From Flavobacteriaceae bacterium (GTDB lineage: Bacteria > Bacteroidota > Bacteroidia > Flavobacteriales > Flavobacteriaceae), in NCBI GenBank assembly GCA_002746415.1, contig NVXD01000002.1, positions 1-64,000 on the forward strand: a stretch of 64,000 nt of DNA. The letters are read 5' to 3'. Under the pieces are notes generated by a model that was given only the letters and a program-made list of their open reading frames with translations, was not told the origin of the DNA and searched no databases. The stretch's first letter is position 1, and each line of letters opens with the position of its first letter. Position numbers and translations under genes: made by a program. This document shows, piece after piece, positions 16,404-25,800 of the stretch.

Positions 16404-17837
16404 TTATGTGATAGCTACTTTTTTAACCAAATCAGGAAATCCAAAATACTCGCTTGCATTCGTATAACATACATCTTGAACCAATTTCCCTATCCAATTA
16501 ATATCATTGGGAAGTTCTCCGTTTTTCATATCATTCCCTAAAATATTACACAAAACTCTTCTATAATATTCGTGTCGTGGAAACGATAAAAAACTCCTAC
16601 TATCTGTAAGCATACCCAGTGCACAACTTAAGAGACCAATATTCGACAACGCATCTATTTGTTTAGTAATACCATCTTTTTGATCTAAAAACCACCAACT
16701 GGCTCCATATTGTACCTTGCACTTTATATGCTCTCCACTAAAATTACCTGCCATGGTAGCAAAGGTTTCATTGTCTGCCGGGTTAGAGTTGTATAAGACC
16801 GTCTTAGGTAAACTTCCATTGTTGTTTAACTTATTCAAAAAACTTGCCAATTGCTCCGCTTGCTGGTAGTCTCCAATACTATCTACGCCTGCATTGATTC
16901 CTATTTTTTCTAACAGGGCTTTATTTGTGTCTCGGATAGGGCCCAAATGCAGTTGCATTACCCAGTTTTTTTCATCGTATAGGGTTGCCAAATAAAACAA
17001 GATGGCAGATTTATACTTAAGTGTATCATCTTTTGATACTGGATTTTCCTTTAAGCGGTTTTTTAAAATTAAATTTACTTCTTTTTCCGAATAGTCAACA
17101 GCATAGGCATGTGGTAATCCATGATCAGACACTTTACAACCATGCTCTTGAAAATAATCCACTCTACTTTTAATTGCTTCTTTAAGGGATTCTAAATCAA
17201 TAATTTTCACTCCGCATATTTTGGAGAGCGTATCCAAATAATCTGTAAAATCTATTTTATCTATATTGATTAGATTATCTGGCCTAAAGGTGGGTAAAAC
17301 TTGGACTTGATAATCTGATTTTTTTAATTTTATATGATGTGACAAATCATCTATGGGATCATCCGTAGTACACACCACTTTTACATTCATTTTCCGGACC
17401 AACTCTCTTGCTGAATAATCTGGTTGCTGAAGCAGGGTATTACAGTGGTTATAGATTTCTGAAGCTGTGTCTGGTGAAAAATTGACATCTACATTGAAAT
17501 ATCTTTTAAGTTCTAAATGAGTCCAATGAAATAAAGGGTTTCTTAACGTATAAGGTACTGTGTAAGCCCATTTATCAAATTTATCCTTGTCAGAGCTTTT
17601 ACCTGTAATATACTTCTCCTCAACACCTAAGCTGCGCATGGCACGCCATTTATAATGGTCCCCATCTATCCAAAGATTGGTCATATTTTCAAACGTCCTA
17701 TCATTCGCCAATTCATCTGGAGGCAAATGGCAATGATAATCTATAATTGGTTGATTTTTCGCAAAATCATGGTAGAGCATTTTTACATACTTATTATTTA
17801 AAAGAAAATCTGAATTAATAATACTCTTTATGTACAT
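16404..17837 (-). CDS. uxaC: Glucuronate isomerase
   Basis: UxaC isomerises D-glucuronate to D-fructuronate (and galacturonate to tagaturonate). The start is set at 17837 (MYIKSIINSDFLL), giving 477 residues, close to the family norm of about 470; an ATG six codons earlier is possible. The amidohydrolase-type metal site appears as IDYHCHLPPDEL near residue 40. Other motifs are NPLFHWTHLELKRYF, CTTDDPIDDL and LGMLTDSRSFLSFPRHEYYRR near the end. It is divergent from GH67, sharing the operator at 17981, and provides the first step for the glucuronate released there. Confidence 0.95.
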   Translation of the reverse strand: MYIKSIINSDFLLNNKYVKMLYHDFAKNQPIIDYHCHLPPDELANDRTFENMTNLWIDGDHYKWRAMRSLGVEEKYITGKSSDKDKFDKWAYTVPYTLRNPLFHWTHLELKRYFNVDVNFSPDTASEIYNHCNTLLQQPDYSARELVRKMNVKVVCTTDDPIDDLSHHIKLKKSDYQVQVLPTFRPDNLINIDKIDFTDYLDTLSKICGVKIIDLESLKEAIKSRVDYFQEHGCKVSDHGLPHAYAVDYSEKEVNLILKNRLKENPVSKDDTLKYKSAILFYLATLYDEKNWVMQLHLGPIRDTNKALLEKIGINAGVDSIGDYQQAEQLASFLNKLNNNGSLPKTVLYNSNPADNETFATMAGNFSGEHIKCKVQYGASWWFLDQKDGITKQIDALSNIGLLSCALGMLTDSRSFLSFPRHEYYRRVLCNILGNDMKNGELPNDINWIGKLVQDVCYTNASEYFGFPDLVKKVAIT

Positions 17838-17980
17838 GTACTTTATGGATAACAACTAAATATCCCCTAATAAAAATATTAGGACAAACATCTTCAAATA
17901 AAAATTACTGTATATATTTATATTATTGATAATAAATTTAATAGTAATAAATTTATCGATTCCGCAAAAATAGTAAAAAT

Positions 17981-17996
17981 ATGCAATCGATTGCGT
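17981..17996. promoter_or_regulatory. LacI-type operator between uxaC and GH67
   Basis: ATGCAATCGATTGCGT contains the perfect 12-bp palindrome GCAATCGATTGC (17983-17994) and the AAnCGnTT core. It is 15/16 identical to the site before GH115 at 4255. A near -7 box (TATATTTTG, one base longer than consensus) follows at 17999-18007 for GH67. The same operator could control the divergent uxaC. Confidence 0.62.
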
Positions 17997-18116
17997 TATA
18001 TATTTTGTCTAACTGTAGAATTTTACCTTTATTTACCTTTAATACCCATTTTAACTCATGATTGAACAATCAAACAAAAAAAATTTTTAAACATTTTCTA
18101 AACTCGCTTCTAGATT

Positions 18117-20285
18117 TTGAAACAAAAAAAGATAATATCCTGTATTGTATTAGTACACTGTTTTTTTCTCAGCTTCTCCTCAAATGGCTATGATTTATGG
18201 CTGAAATACTCAAAAATTGAAAATGAAAAATTACGTAATGAGTACAAAGCGGCTGTTGCATCTATCTATTTTGAAAATGGTTCTGAAACTTTAGATGCTG
18301 CAAAGAAGGAGCTGATTAAAGGCTTGGAAAGCATGTTGGGTATTAGCACTTCTTTTGGAGAATTGGCACGAACATCCAATTCCTTAATAATCGGGAAACA
18401 AGAGGCCTTGGGTATTGATATTGCAACATTGTTGCGTAACGAATATGCAAGCCTAAATAAGGATGGATATATTATTAAATCCATAACCTTAAACAAAACA
18501 CAGCATACGGTAATAACTGCTACCAATGATTTAGGCATTTTATATGGGGTCTTTAACTATTTACGTCTGATGCAAACCAATTCTTCCCTGAAGCATCTGA
18601 ATAAAGTGGATGCTCCAAAATTGGATGTTAGAATCTTAAACCATTGGGACAATATGGACAGAACTGTTGAGCGCGGCTTTGCAGGATTTTCTTTATGGAA
18701 CTGGCATACACTTCCTCATTATATAGACCCTCGCTATGAGGATTATGCAAGAGCCAACGCGTCTATTGGTATTAATGGTACTGTGGTAACCAATGTTAAT
18801 GCCAATGCTTTGGTCTTAACCCCGCACTACCTTGAAAAAGTAAAAGCCTTGGCAGATGTATTTAGACCATATGGTTTAAAAATATATTTAACTGCTCGTT
18901 TTTCTGCCCCTATTGAGATTGGTGGATTGAAGACTGCAGACCCCTTAGATCCAAAGGTGATGAAGTGGTGGAAAGATAAGACCGATGATATTTATGAATT
19001 GATTCCGAATTTTGGGGGCTTTTTAGTCAAAGCAAACTCTGAAGGGCAACCTGGGCCTCAAAATTATGGACGCAGTCATTTGGAAGGGGCAAATATGTTA
19101 GCCGATGCACTTGCCCCGCATAATGGTATTGTAATGTGGCGTGCATTTGTATATTCTGAACATAACGCAGATGACAGAGCGAAGCAAGCCTACACAGAAT
19201 TTGTTCCTTATGATGGAAAATTTAGAGATAACGTTTTGGTACAGGTTAAAAATGGAGCGATAGATTTTCAGCCTAGAGAACCATTTCACCCAATGTTTGG
19301 AGCCATGCCTAATACGCCTATCATGATGGAGTTCCAAATCACAAAGGAGTATCTTGGTTTTGCAACACATCTTGCATTCTTACCCAAACTCTATGAAGAG
19401 GTGCTACAGGCCGATACCTACAGAAAAGGAAAAGGCTCCACGGTGGCCAAGGTTCTTGATGGTTCCTTATCTCCTAAAAAAATAACAGGCATGGCCGGTG
19501 TTGCTAATATTGGAAATGATATGAACTGGACGGGACACCCATTTGGACAAGCTGATTGGTATGGTTTTGGAAGACTTGCATGGAACCCTCATTTGAGTGC
19601 TGAAACCATTGCAGAGGAGTGGATTAGAAGTACGTTTGCCAATGATGAAAACTTTATTACCCCAATTAAAAAAATGATGTTAGCATCCAGAGAAATGGTT
19701 GTAAACTATATGAACCCTCTTGGTTTGCATCATATTTTTGATACAGGACATCACTATGGGCCTGGACCATGGGTAGGTAATTTATCAAGGCCAGAATGGA
19801 ACCCTGTGTATTACCATAAGGCTGATGAAAATGGCATTGGATTTGATCGTACAGAAACTGGCAGTAATGCATTGGCACAGTACGCACCAGAGGTCGCAGA
19901 AATATATGGAAACTTGGAAACTTGCCCAGAAACCGACTTACTTTGGTTTCACCATCTACCATGGGATTATAAATTAAAAAATGGAAACACCTTATGGGAT
20001 GGAATGGGTATAAAATATCAGAAAGGAGTAGATGATGTTGAAGGAATGATTTCTTTATGGGAAACTATGAAGCCTTATGTTGATACCACTCAGCACCAGC
20101 ATGTAGCCATGTTATTGAATATTCAATTAAATGAGGCAAAATGGTGGAAAAATGCATGTATGTTGTATTTTCAAACTTTTTCCAAAATGGATTTTCCAGA
20201 GGAGATGGAAAAACCCGATAAAACCTTAGCATATTATCAATCATTAAAATTTCCATATGCGCCCGGAATAAGGCCAAGATGGTAA
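18117..20285 (+). CDS. GH67 alpha-glucuronidase, exported
   Basis: This enzyme removes 4-O-methyl-glucuronic acid from the non-reducing end of xylo-oligosaccharides. The 722-residue protein has a signal peptide (ISCIVLVHCFFLSFSSNG) and the GH67 N-terminal, catalytic and C-terminal domains. By spacing against the characterised Cellvibrio enzyme, catalytic residues are Glu309 (KANSEGQPGP), Asp383 (NGAIDFQP) and Glu411 (TKEYLG). The start is TTG at 18117; no ATG lies upstream in frame. With GH115 broken this may be the only glucuronidase of the locus. It is followed 24 bp later by the SDR, forming an operon with uxuA. Confidence 0.95.
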   Translation: MKQKKIISCIVLVHCFFLSFSSNGYDLWLKYSKIENEKLRNEYKAAVASIYFENGSETLDAAKKELIKGLESMLGISTSFGELARTSNSLIIGKQEALGIDIATLLRNEYASLNKDGYIIKSITLNKTQHTVITATNDLGILYGVFNYLRLMQTNSSLKHLNKVDAPKLDVRILNHWDNMDRTVERGFAGFSLWNWHTLPHYIDPRYEDYARANASIGINGTVVTNVNANALVLTPHYLEKVKALADVFRPYGLKIYLTARFSAPIEIGGLKTADPLDPKVMKWWKDKTDDIYELIPNFGGFLVKANSEGQPGPQNYGRSHLEGANMLADALAPHNGIVMWRAFVYSEHNADDRAKQAYTEFVPYDGKFRDNVLVQVKNGAIDFQPREPFHPMFGAMPNTPIMMEFQITKEYLGFATHLAFLPKLYEEVLQADTYRKGKGSTVAKVLDGSLSPKKITGMAGVANIGNDMNWTGHPFGQADWYGFGRLAWNPHLSAETIAEEWIRSTFANDENFITPIKKMMLASREMVVNYMNPLGLHHIFDTGHHYGPGPWVGNLSRPEWNPVYYHKADENGIGFDRTETGSNALAQYAPEVAEIYGNLETCPETDLLWFHHLPWDYKLKNGNTLWDGMGIKYQKGVDDVEGMISLWETMKPYVDTTQHQHVAMLLNIQLNEAKWWKNACMLYFQTFSKMDFPEEMEKPDKTLAYYQSLKFPYAPGIRPRW

Positions 20286-20309
20286 TTAAATCAATCATTT
20301 ACTTAAAAC

Positions 20310-21050
20310 ATGAACAAAAAAACAGCAATAGTAACCGGAGGAAACTCCGGCTTAGGGTATGCCACTGCAAAAAAATTATGCGATAACGGCATCACAACCT
20401 ACATCATCGGTAGAACAAAAGAACGGACAGAAAATGCCTGTAAAGAAATAGGCGAAAATGCCAAACCACTAATTTTTGACTTGGCCAACCTTGATAAAAT
20501 TCCTGAAATGATTGCTACTGTAGCAAAAAAAGAAGGCTCCATAGATATTTTGGTGAACAATGCAGGTATTAACAAGAAAAAGGAGTTGATAGCTGTCTCT
20601 GATGAAGATTTTCAGGAGGTTATGCACATCAACCTTTCCAGTGCCTTTGCAATGAGCCGTGAGGTGGCCAAAGTAATGAAAGAAAACAATGGTGGCAGCA
20701 TCATAAATATCAGTTCAATGGCAGCTCAATATGGTCTTCCAAAAGTAGTGGCCTATTCGGCTAGCAAAACAGCTATTGAAGGTATGACGCGTGCTATGGC
20801 AGTAGAGCTGGCACAATATGGTATACGAGTAAATTGTATTGCTCCCGGATTTATAAAAACCAAAATGACCGCCAAAGCACTTAATTCTGACCCAGCCAGA
20901 AAAGAAAAAGTATTTTCCAGAACACCAATGGGAAAAATGGGTGAACCAGAAGACATTGGTGCTGCTGTGCATTTTTTGGCTTCAGACGAGGCAAAATTTA
21001 TTACAGGAGTGGTATTGCCAGTTGATGGTGGTAATTGTATCGGATTTTAA
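20310..21050 (+). CDS. SDR oxidoreductase, probable D-mannonate oxidoreductase (fructuronate reductase)
   Basis: The 246-residue classical short-chain dehydrogenase has a cofactor motif TGGNSGLGYA (about 8-17), NNAGI (about 84), catalytic Ser in IINISSMA (about 135), and YSASK (about 149-153). It ends with the typical GVVLPVDGG. Flanked by GH67 and mannonate dehydratase, with uxaC opposite, it fills the missing step fructuronate to D-mannonate, normally done by unrelated UxuB. KduD or gluconate 5-dehydrogenase are the alternatives by sequence alone. Function is inferred from context. Confidence 0.82.
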   Translation: MNKKTAIVTGGNSGLGYATAKKLCDNGITTYIIGRTKERTENACKEIGENAKPLIFDLANLDKIPEMIATVAKKEGSIDILVNNAGINKKKELIAVSDEDFQEVMHINLSSAFAMSREVAKVMKENNGGSIINISSMAAQYGLPKVVAYSASKTAIEGMTRAMAVELAQYGIRVNCIAPGFIKTKMTAKALNSDPARKEKVFSRTPMGKMGEPEDIGAAVHFLASDEAKFITGVVLPVDGGNCIGF

Positions 21051-21060
21051 GAACAATTCA

Positions 21061-22230
21061 ATGAAAAGAATGCAACAATCTATGCGGTGGTATGGTCCGC
21101 ATGATAAGATATCATTAAAAGATATAAGGCAAAGTGGCGTTACCCATATTGTGAATGCCTTGCATCAAATACCTGTTGGGGATATTTGGACGGTTGAAGA
21201 AATACAAAATCGGCAAAACCTTATTCGTGAAGCAGACATGGAATGGTCTGTAATTGAAAGTCTACCTGTTCACGAGGATATTAAGAGGCAAAAAGGGGAT
21301 TACAAGCTGTACATTGAAAACTACAAGGAAAGTTTAAAAAACATTTCAAAATGCGGGATTAAGGTTGTTGTCTATAACTTTATGCCCGTTTTGGACTGGG
21401 TTCGTACCCATCATGCACATTTAAATCCAGATGGCACAAAAGCATTACTTTACCACAGAACAGCCTTTATCTATTTTGATCTTTTTCAACTAAAAAGACC
21501 AAATGTGGAAGCAGATTATTCCCAGGAGGACAAAGACAAGGCTATAGCGTATGGAAATTCACTTTCTGATGAGGAAAAAAAGACACTATTCAATAGTGTT
21601 TTATTGGGTCTACCCGGCAGCACAACAGCATTTACTAGAGAGGAAGTATTAGCACTACTTGAAGGATACAAAGGTATTGATGAGGCACAATTACGAGAAA
21701 ATCTAGTGCATTTCCTTTCAGAAGTTGCACCACTGTCACAAGACTTAGGCATTTCATTAGCAATACATCCAGATGACCCACCTTTCTCTGTAATGGGACT
21801 ACCAAGAATAGTGTGTACTCATGCTGATATTAAAAAAATTCTTGAAGCGGTCAATGTAGCAGCCAATGGCCTCTGTTATTGTACAGGCTCATTAGGTGCC
21901 AACCCAAACAACGACCTTGTAAAAATCATTGAAGACTTTGGTGAAAGAATTCACTTTTTACATCTTAGAAATGTGAGCAGAAGTCCTGAAGGTATTTTTC
22001 AAGAATCTGAACACCTCAATGGTGACAATCCAATGGAAGCCATCATGGAAAAACTAGTGCTTTTAATGAATGGAAGAGGTGTTAGCCTTCCCATGAGACC
22101 AGACCATGGATTTTTGCATGATTTTGAGGGTAGTGAGATGTACCCAGGGTATTCTTTAATTGGCAGATTAAAAGGATTGGCAGAATTAAGAGGATTAGAA
22201 ATGGGAGTGTCATATAAGTTGAACAAATAA
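21061..22230 (+). CDS. uxuA: Mannonate dehydratase
   Basis: UxuA dehydrates D-mannonate to 2-keto-3-deoxy-D-gluconate. The start is set at 21061 (MKRMQQSMRWYGPHDKISLKDIRQ) because the open frame upstream overlaps the SDR gene; this gives 389 residues, standard length. Typical motifs are GVTHIVNALHQIPVGDIWT, FMPVLDWVRTHHAH, SLAIHPDDPPFSVMGLPRIV, GLCYCTGSLGANPNNDL, IHFLHLRNV and MRPDHGFLHDFEG, with metal-binding Cys/His residues. It is last gene of the GH67-SDR-uxuA unit, 10 bp after the SDR. KDG kinase and aldolase genes are not in the window. Confidence 0.96.
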   Translation: MKRMQQSMRWYGPHDKISLKDIRQSGVTHIVNALHQIPVGDIWTVEEIQNRQNLIREADMEWSVIESLPVHEDIKRQKGDYKLYIENYKESLKNISKCGIKVVVYNFMPVLDWVRTHHAHLNPDGTKALLYHRTAFIYFDLFQLKRPNVEADYSQEDKDKAIAYGNSLSDEEKKTLFNSVLLGLPGSTTAFTREEVLALLEGYKGIDEAQLRENLVHFLSEVAPLSQDLGISLAIHPDDPPFSVMGLPRIVCTHADIKKILEAVNVAANGLCYCTGSLGANPNNDLVKIIEDFGERIHFLHLRNVSRSPEGIFQESEHLNGDNPMEAIMEKLVLLMNGRGVSLPMRPDHGFLHDFEGSEMYPGYSLIGRLKGLAELRGLEMGVSYKLNK

Positions 22231-22670
22231 TTCTATTTAAGAAAAAATTATTAATTAAAAATGCGAAGGAATATGAAATTAGTTAAAACATTGTTATATT
22301 GAATTAAATCACTTATATTCAATTAGTTAAAAACTATATAAAAATATTATTTTAAGGGAAACGGTTGCTTTAATGTAGTCAATTACAGCCTAAATTTCGG
22401 AATAACACCTAGTTACAGTCACTATTTAGAATCAAAAAACAACCAAGGCCACAACAAATAGTGAAATAATCGATTATTTATTACATTTTGGCTTGTATTA
22501 CAATTACAAGTAGCGCGTATTTTGGAAATGATTACCCATAATTGCATCATAATACTGGGTATTATCTATAAAAAAGGCCAAGGGGCACTCAAGATGTCCT
22601 CAGTGAAAAACAACCTTCAATCTAAGAGTATCATTCGCAATAAAAAAAGCCCTTTCAGTATTCCTGTTCA
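22231..22670. other. Gene-poor spacer with an orphan LacI-type site
   Basis: The spacer between uxuA and the adhesin is 617 bp. At 22359-22367 the 9-mer AAACGGTTG of the xylB operator recurs (GGGAAACGGTTGCTTT, with the AAnCGnTT core), but no plus-strand gene follows it before the adhesin. A gene of the regulon may have been deleted here, or the match is chance. Otherwise I see no coding or RNA signal in 22231-22670. Confidence 0.35.
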
Positions 22671-22790
22671 TCATTCCTCAATAGGCCAGTAGTTTCTATT
22701 TGGGACTGGAGGGATGCGTGGAAGACCATAGTCCATATTCACTATGTCAACAATAGCCCAAGACAAAAATAAAAGTAGGATCAAAAACAC
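22671..22790 (-). other. Possible 39-aa membrane-anchored small ORF
   Basis: Minus strand, GTG start at 22790: the frame reads a hydrophobic stretch FLILLLFLSWAIVDIVNM followed by a polar, Pro/Arg/Asn-rich tail DYGLPRIPPVPNRNYWPIEE and TGA. The composition looks protein-like, but the start overlaps the 18-bp terminator hairpin, there is no ATG, and a TAG lies ten codons upstream. It may be the C-terminal remnant of a lost gene or chance. Confidence 0.2.
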
Positions 22791-22815
22791 TTTGAGATGT
22801 TTTTGATCCTACTTT
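22772..22815. terminator. Bidirectional terminator between uxuA and the adhesin gene
   Basis: An 18-bp perfect inverted repeat (22772-22789 with 22798-22815) has an 8-nt loop and begins AAAGTAGG. It ends 32 bp past the adhesin stop codon, so it most likely terminates the adhesin transcript and also faces plus-strand readthrough. Confidence 0.8.
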
Positions 22816-22847
22816 AGCTATTTACTACTATTGGGGATTATTTATTA

Positions 22848-25800
22848 TTATCGATATAGGGTAAAGTGTCCTACGTATTGGTGGTCATTAGAATTATTGG
22901 CATTTACTACGTACCAGTAATCTCCTGTTGGAAGCTCACTGCCATCATAGGTGCCATCCCATTTGGACACTTGGTTTAATATAGCCACTACCCTGCCATA
23001 ACGATCATAGATTTTAACATCCACATTCGCAAACATTTCTCTGTTCTTTGGATACCATTCGTCATTCATGTTGTCTCCATCAGGAGTAAAATAGTTTGGT
23101 ATATCTAACATTCCAGTAAAATTAAATGGCATCATAAGTGTCGCTACACAACCCAGTTGGTCTATCACAGTAATGGTTACATTAGCATCCATATTTATAG
23201 TGAACACATTATTTTCTCCTGTAGATTCTTCTTGAAAGAAATACTCATATTCTCCAAAACCTCCCATGGCCTTCGCGGTTATTTCATTTGGACCTGTTGT
23301 AAAAGCTTCCAATGTTAATGGCTCATACGCATCTATTGTAAAATCAAGCATTCCAACGCAACCGTTTTCGTGATAGATATATACAATATGATTACCATGC
23401 GCTAAATCTCCATAAGTTCTTTGTGTTGACGCTTCTACTATATTATCTATATTTAAGGAGAATAAAAGTGATGGAAGAAGGCTTTCATCTAAAATTTCAA
23501 CCGTTACGGTACTGTTTGGAAAAATCCCATCGCATCCATATTGAACAATCGGTTCCGCAGCCAAATCTACCCCTATACCTACAGTAACAATGACATTAGT
23601 TTCACAACCTTCAGAATCCCTCACAAATACGACATAAGTTTCCCCTCCATTAAGATTATCTATGAACAGGGCATCGTTCTGAACAAAATCGGCATCCTCA
23701 TCGGAGTTTACGCTTGTATAATATGGAGGAGTACCTCCAAATACTTCTAATGTTATAGAACCATCATTGTCACCTAAGCATGTTTCCGGTGTTGAGCTTG
23801 CAACTCCTGTAACCAATGCCATAGGCTCTGTTATTTCTATGGTCTGTGTAATGGTACAACCTAGCTCATCCTGAATAATGATTTCATATGTTTTAGGAGA
23901 TAAATCTGTGAACGTCTTTCTATTCGGAAATGCAGGATCATCACCTTCAAAAAATTCACTTAAATTTTCTGAAATAGAATATCTGATTGATCCAGTTCCT
24001 CCACTAGCTTCTATAGTAATCTGTCCATCCATTTGACCATTACAACTTACTGGAGACACCTCTACAGAATCTAATATCAATGGTGGTTTTGGATCTATTG
24101 TTATAGGAGTTGATATTTCTGAACAACCACCACTCTGTGTATGTACATAATAAGTACCTGGCCCTAAATCCCTAAATATACCTGAGGATTGAGGAGTTCT
24201 TTCCGTATTTGCTGCAGTTGGGGTTGTTGGTGTATTGGAATTCAACAAAGTATAAATATAGTTCCCAATTCCTCCAAAAGCTTCAGAACGAATAATACCG
24301 GTTGCTTCGCCAGCACAATTAATCGTAGCATTCGTCAAATCTAATGAAATGACCAATGTTGCTGCTGGATCTAAAGAAATCTGATTTGATTTTTCAAAAG
24401 GACATCCATTAGAATTCTGTACATCATATTGGAAAGGTCCTGGATCAACTGTAATATCTTCCGTTATTTGAATTGATGTTACTCCCGCTCCAAATGGAAC
24501 AAATGGGTCGGTTGTACCTTCTCTTCTATACGAATAGTTTATTCCTGTCTCAGGATTGGCTACGGAAAGTTCCATAATCCCATCATTACCACAACCAGGA
24601 GGTTGTATTTCTATAAGTTCCGCCACAACAATTTCTGGGTCCATTACAGTTACCGAAATTGTTGTAAAACTACAATCCCATCCATCAAAAACTGTAATAG
24701 TATAATCTCCTGCCGATAAATTTGAAAATATTGGCGTTGTCTGTAAACCACTACTAGTGCCATCTGCCAATCGGTTTAATTGAAACAAATAATTTCCTGT
24801 TCCCTGTCCACCAGCAATAGTATATGCCTCTATAACCCCATCATTATCATTATTACACTGCAAGGGGCTTACAACTTGAATATCTGCACTAATGGAAACT
24901 GGCAAATCCAAAGGTATCGTATCCGTAAATACACAACCTAGAGCATCTCTAACATTTATCGTATAGGTACCCGCATCCAAATCAGAGAATACATTGTTGG
25001 TATTTGGGAAATCTTGTATAATAGTAGTGCCATCTGGCGCAATTAGTTGATATTCATAAGCACCCCAGCCTCCATCACCAGTAGCAATTATCTCCCCTAA
25101 ACCGGGAATTAAACAGGTAACCTCAGCAGTTTGCAATAATGCCATATCTAGAGCCCTATCTGGTGATGTAACCGTAATTACATTACTAACGGTGTCACAA
25201 AAAGGTGCATCTAAGGCCTCTACCCTGACCACTAAATTTCCAGCAGGAAGCCCCGTAATTATTTCAGGAGTGTTTATTGGCGCTGTAGTATCAAACGTAC
25301 CTGTTACACCTGTAGTGGTCTCTATCCCTGTATTATCTCTAGAAAATACTTCGTAGTTATATTGTCCCGTATAATTACTGACTTCAATGTTAATTTCACC
25401 ATCAGTACCATTAAAACAGGTTACTGGCCTAAGTTCTGAAATAACGGCGTCTATAGTATTGTAATCTGGTACATTTACGATTGGAGTAAGATAATTACAT
25501 CCCCCTAATCCTAAGTCCCTCACTGCAAAGATATAATCACCAGGGGTGCTTATATCCCAAGTAATGGTATCCGTCCCTCCAGAACTCCTTGGTGCTTCTG
25601 AACCTAAAGGAAGTATTTCCACTTCATAATTTCCAGGCCCTTCTGCAACTACAATGTCTATAGTACCAGGATTTACTCCAATACCGCTTGCATCACATGT
25701 AATTGGACTGACATTAAAGGTGAAGTTAAGGTCTGATGGCGCATTTATGGTAAAGGTGTCCATGACTTCACAGCCATTTACATCCTTTGCTATAATTGTT

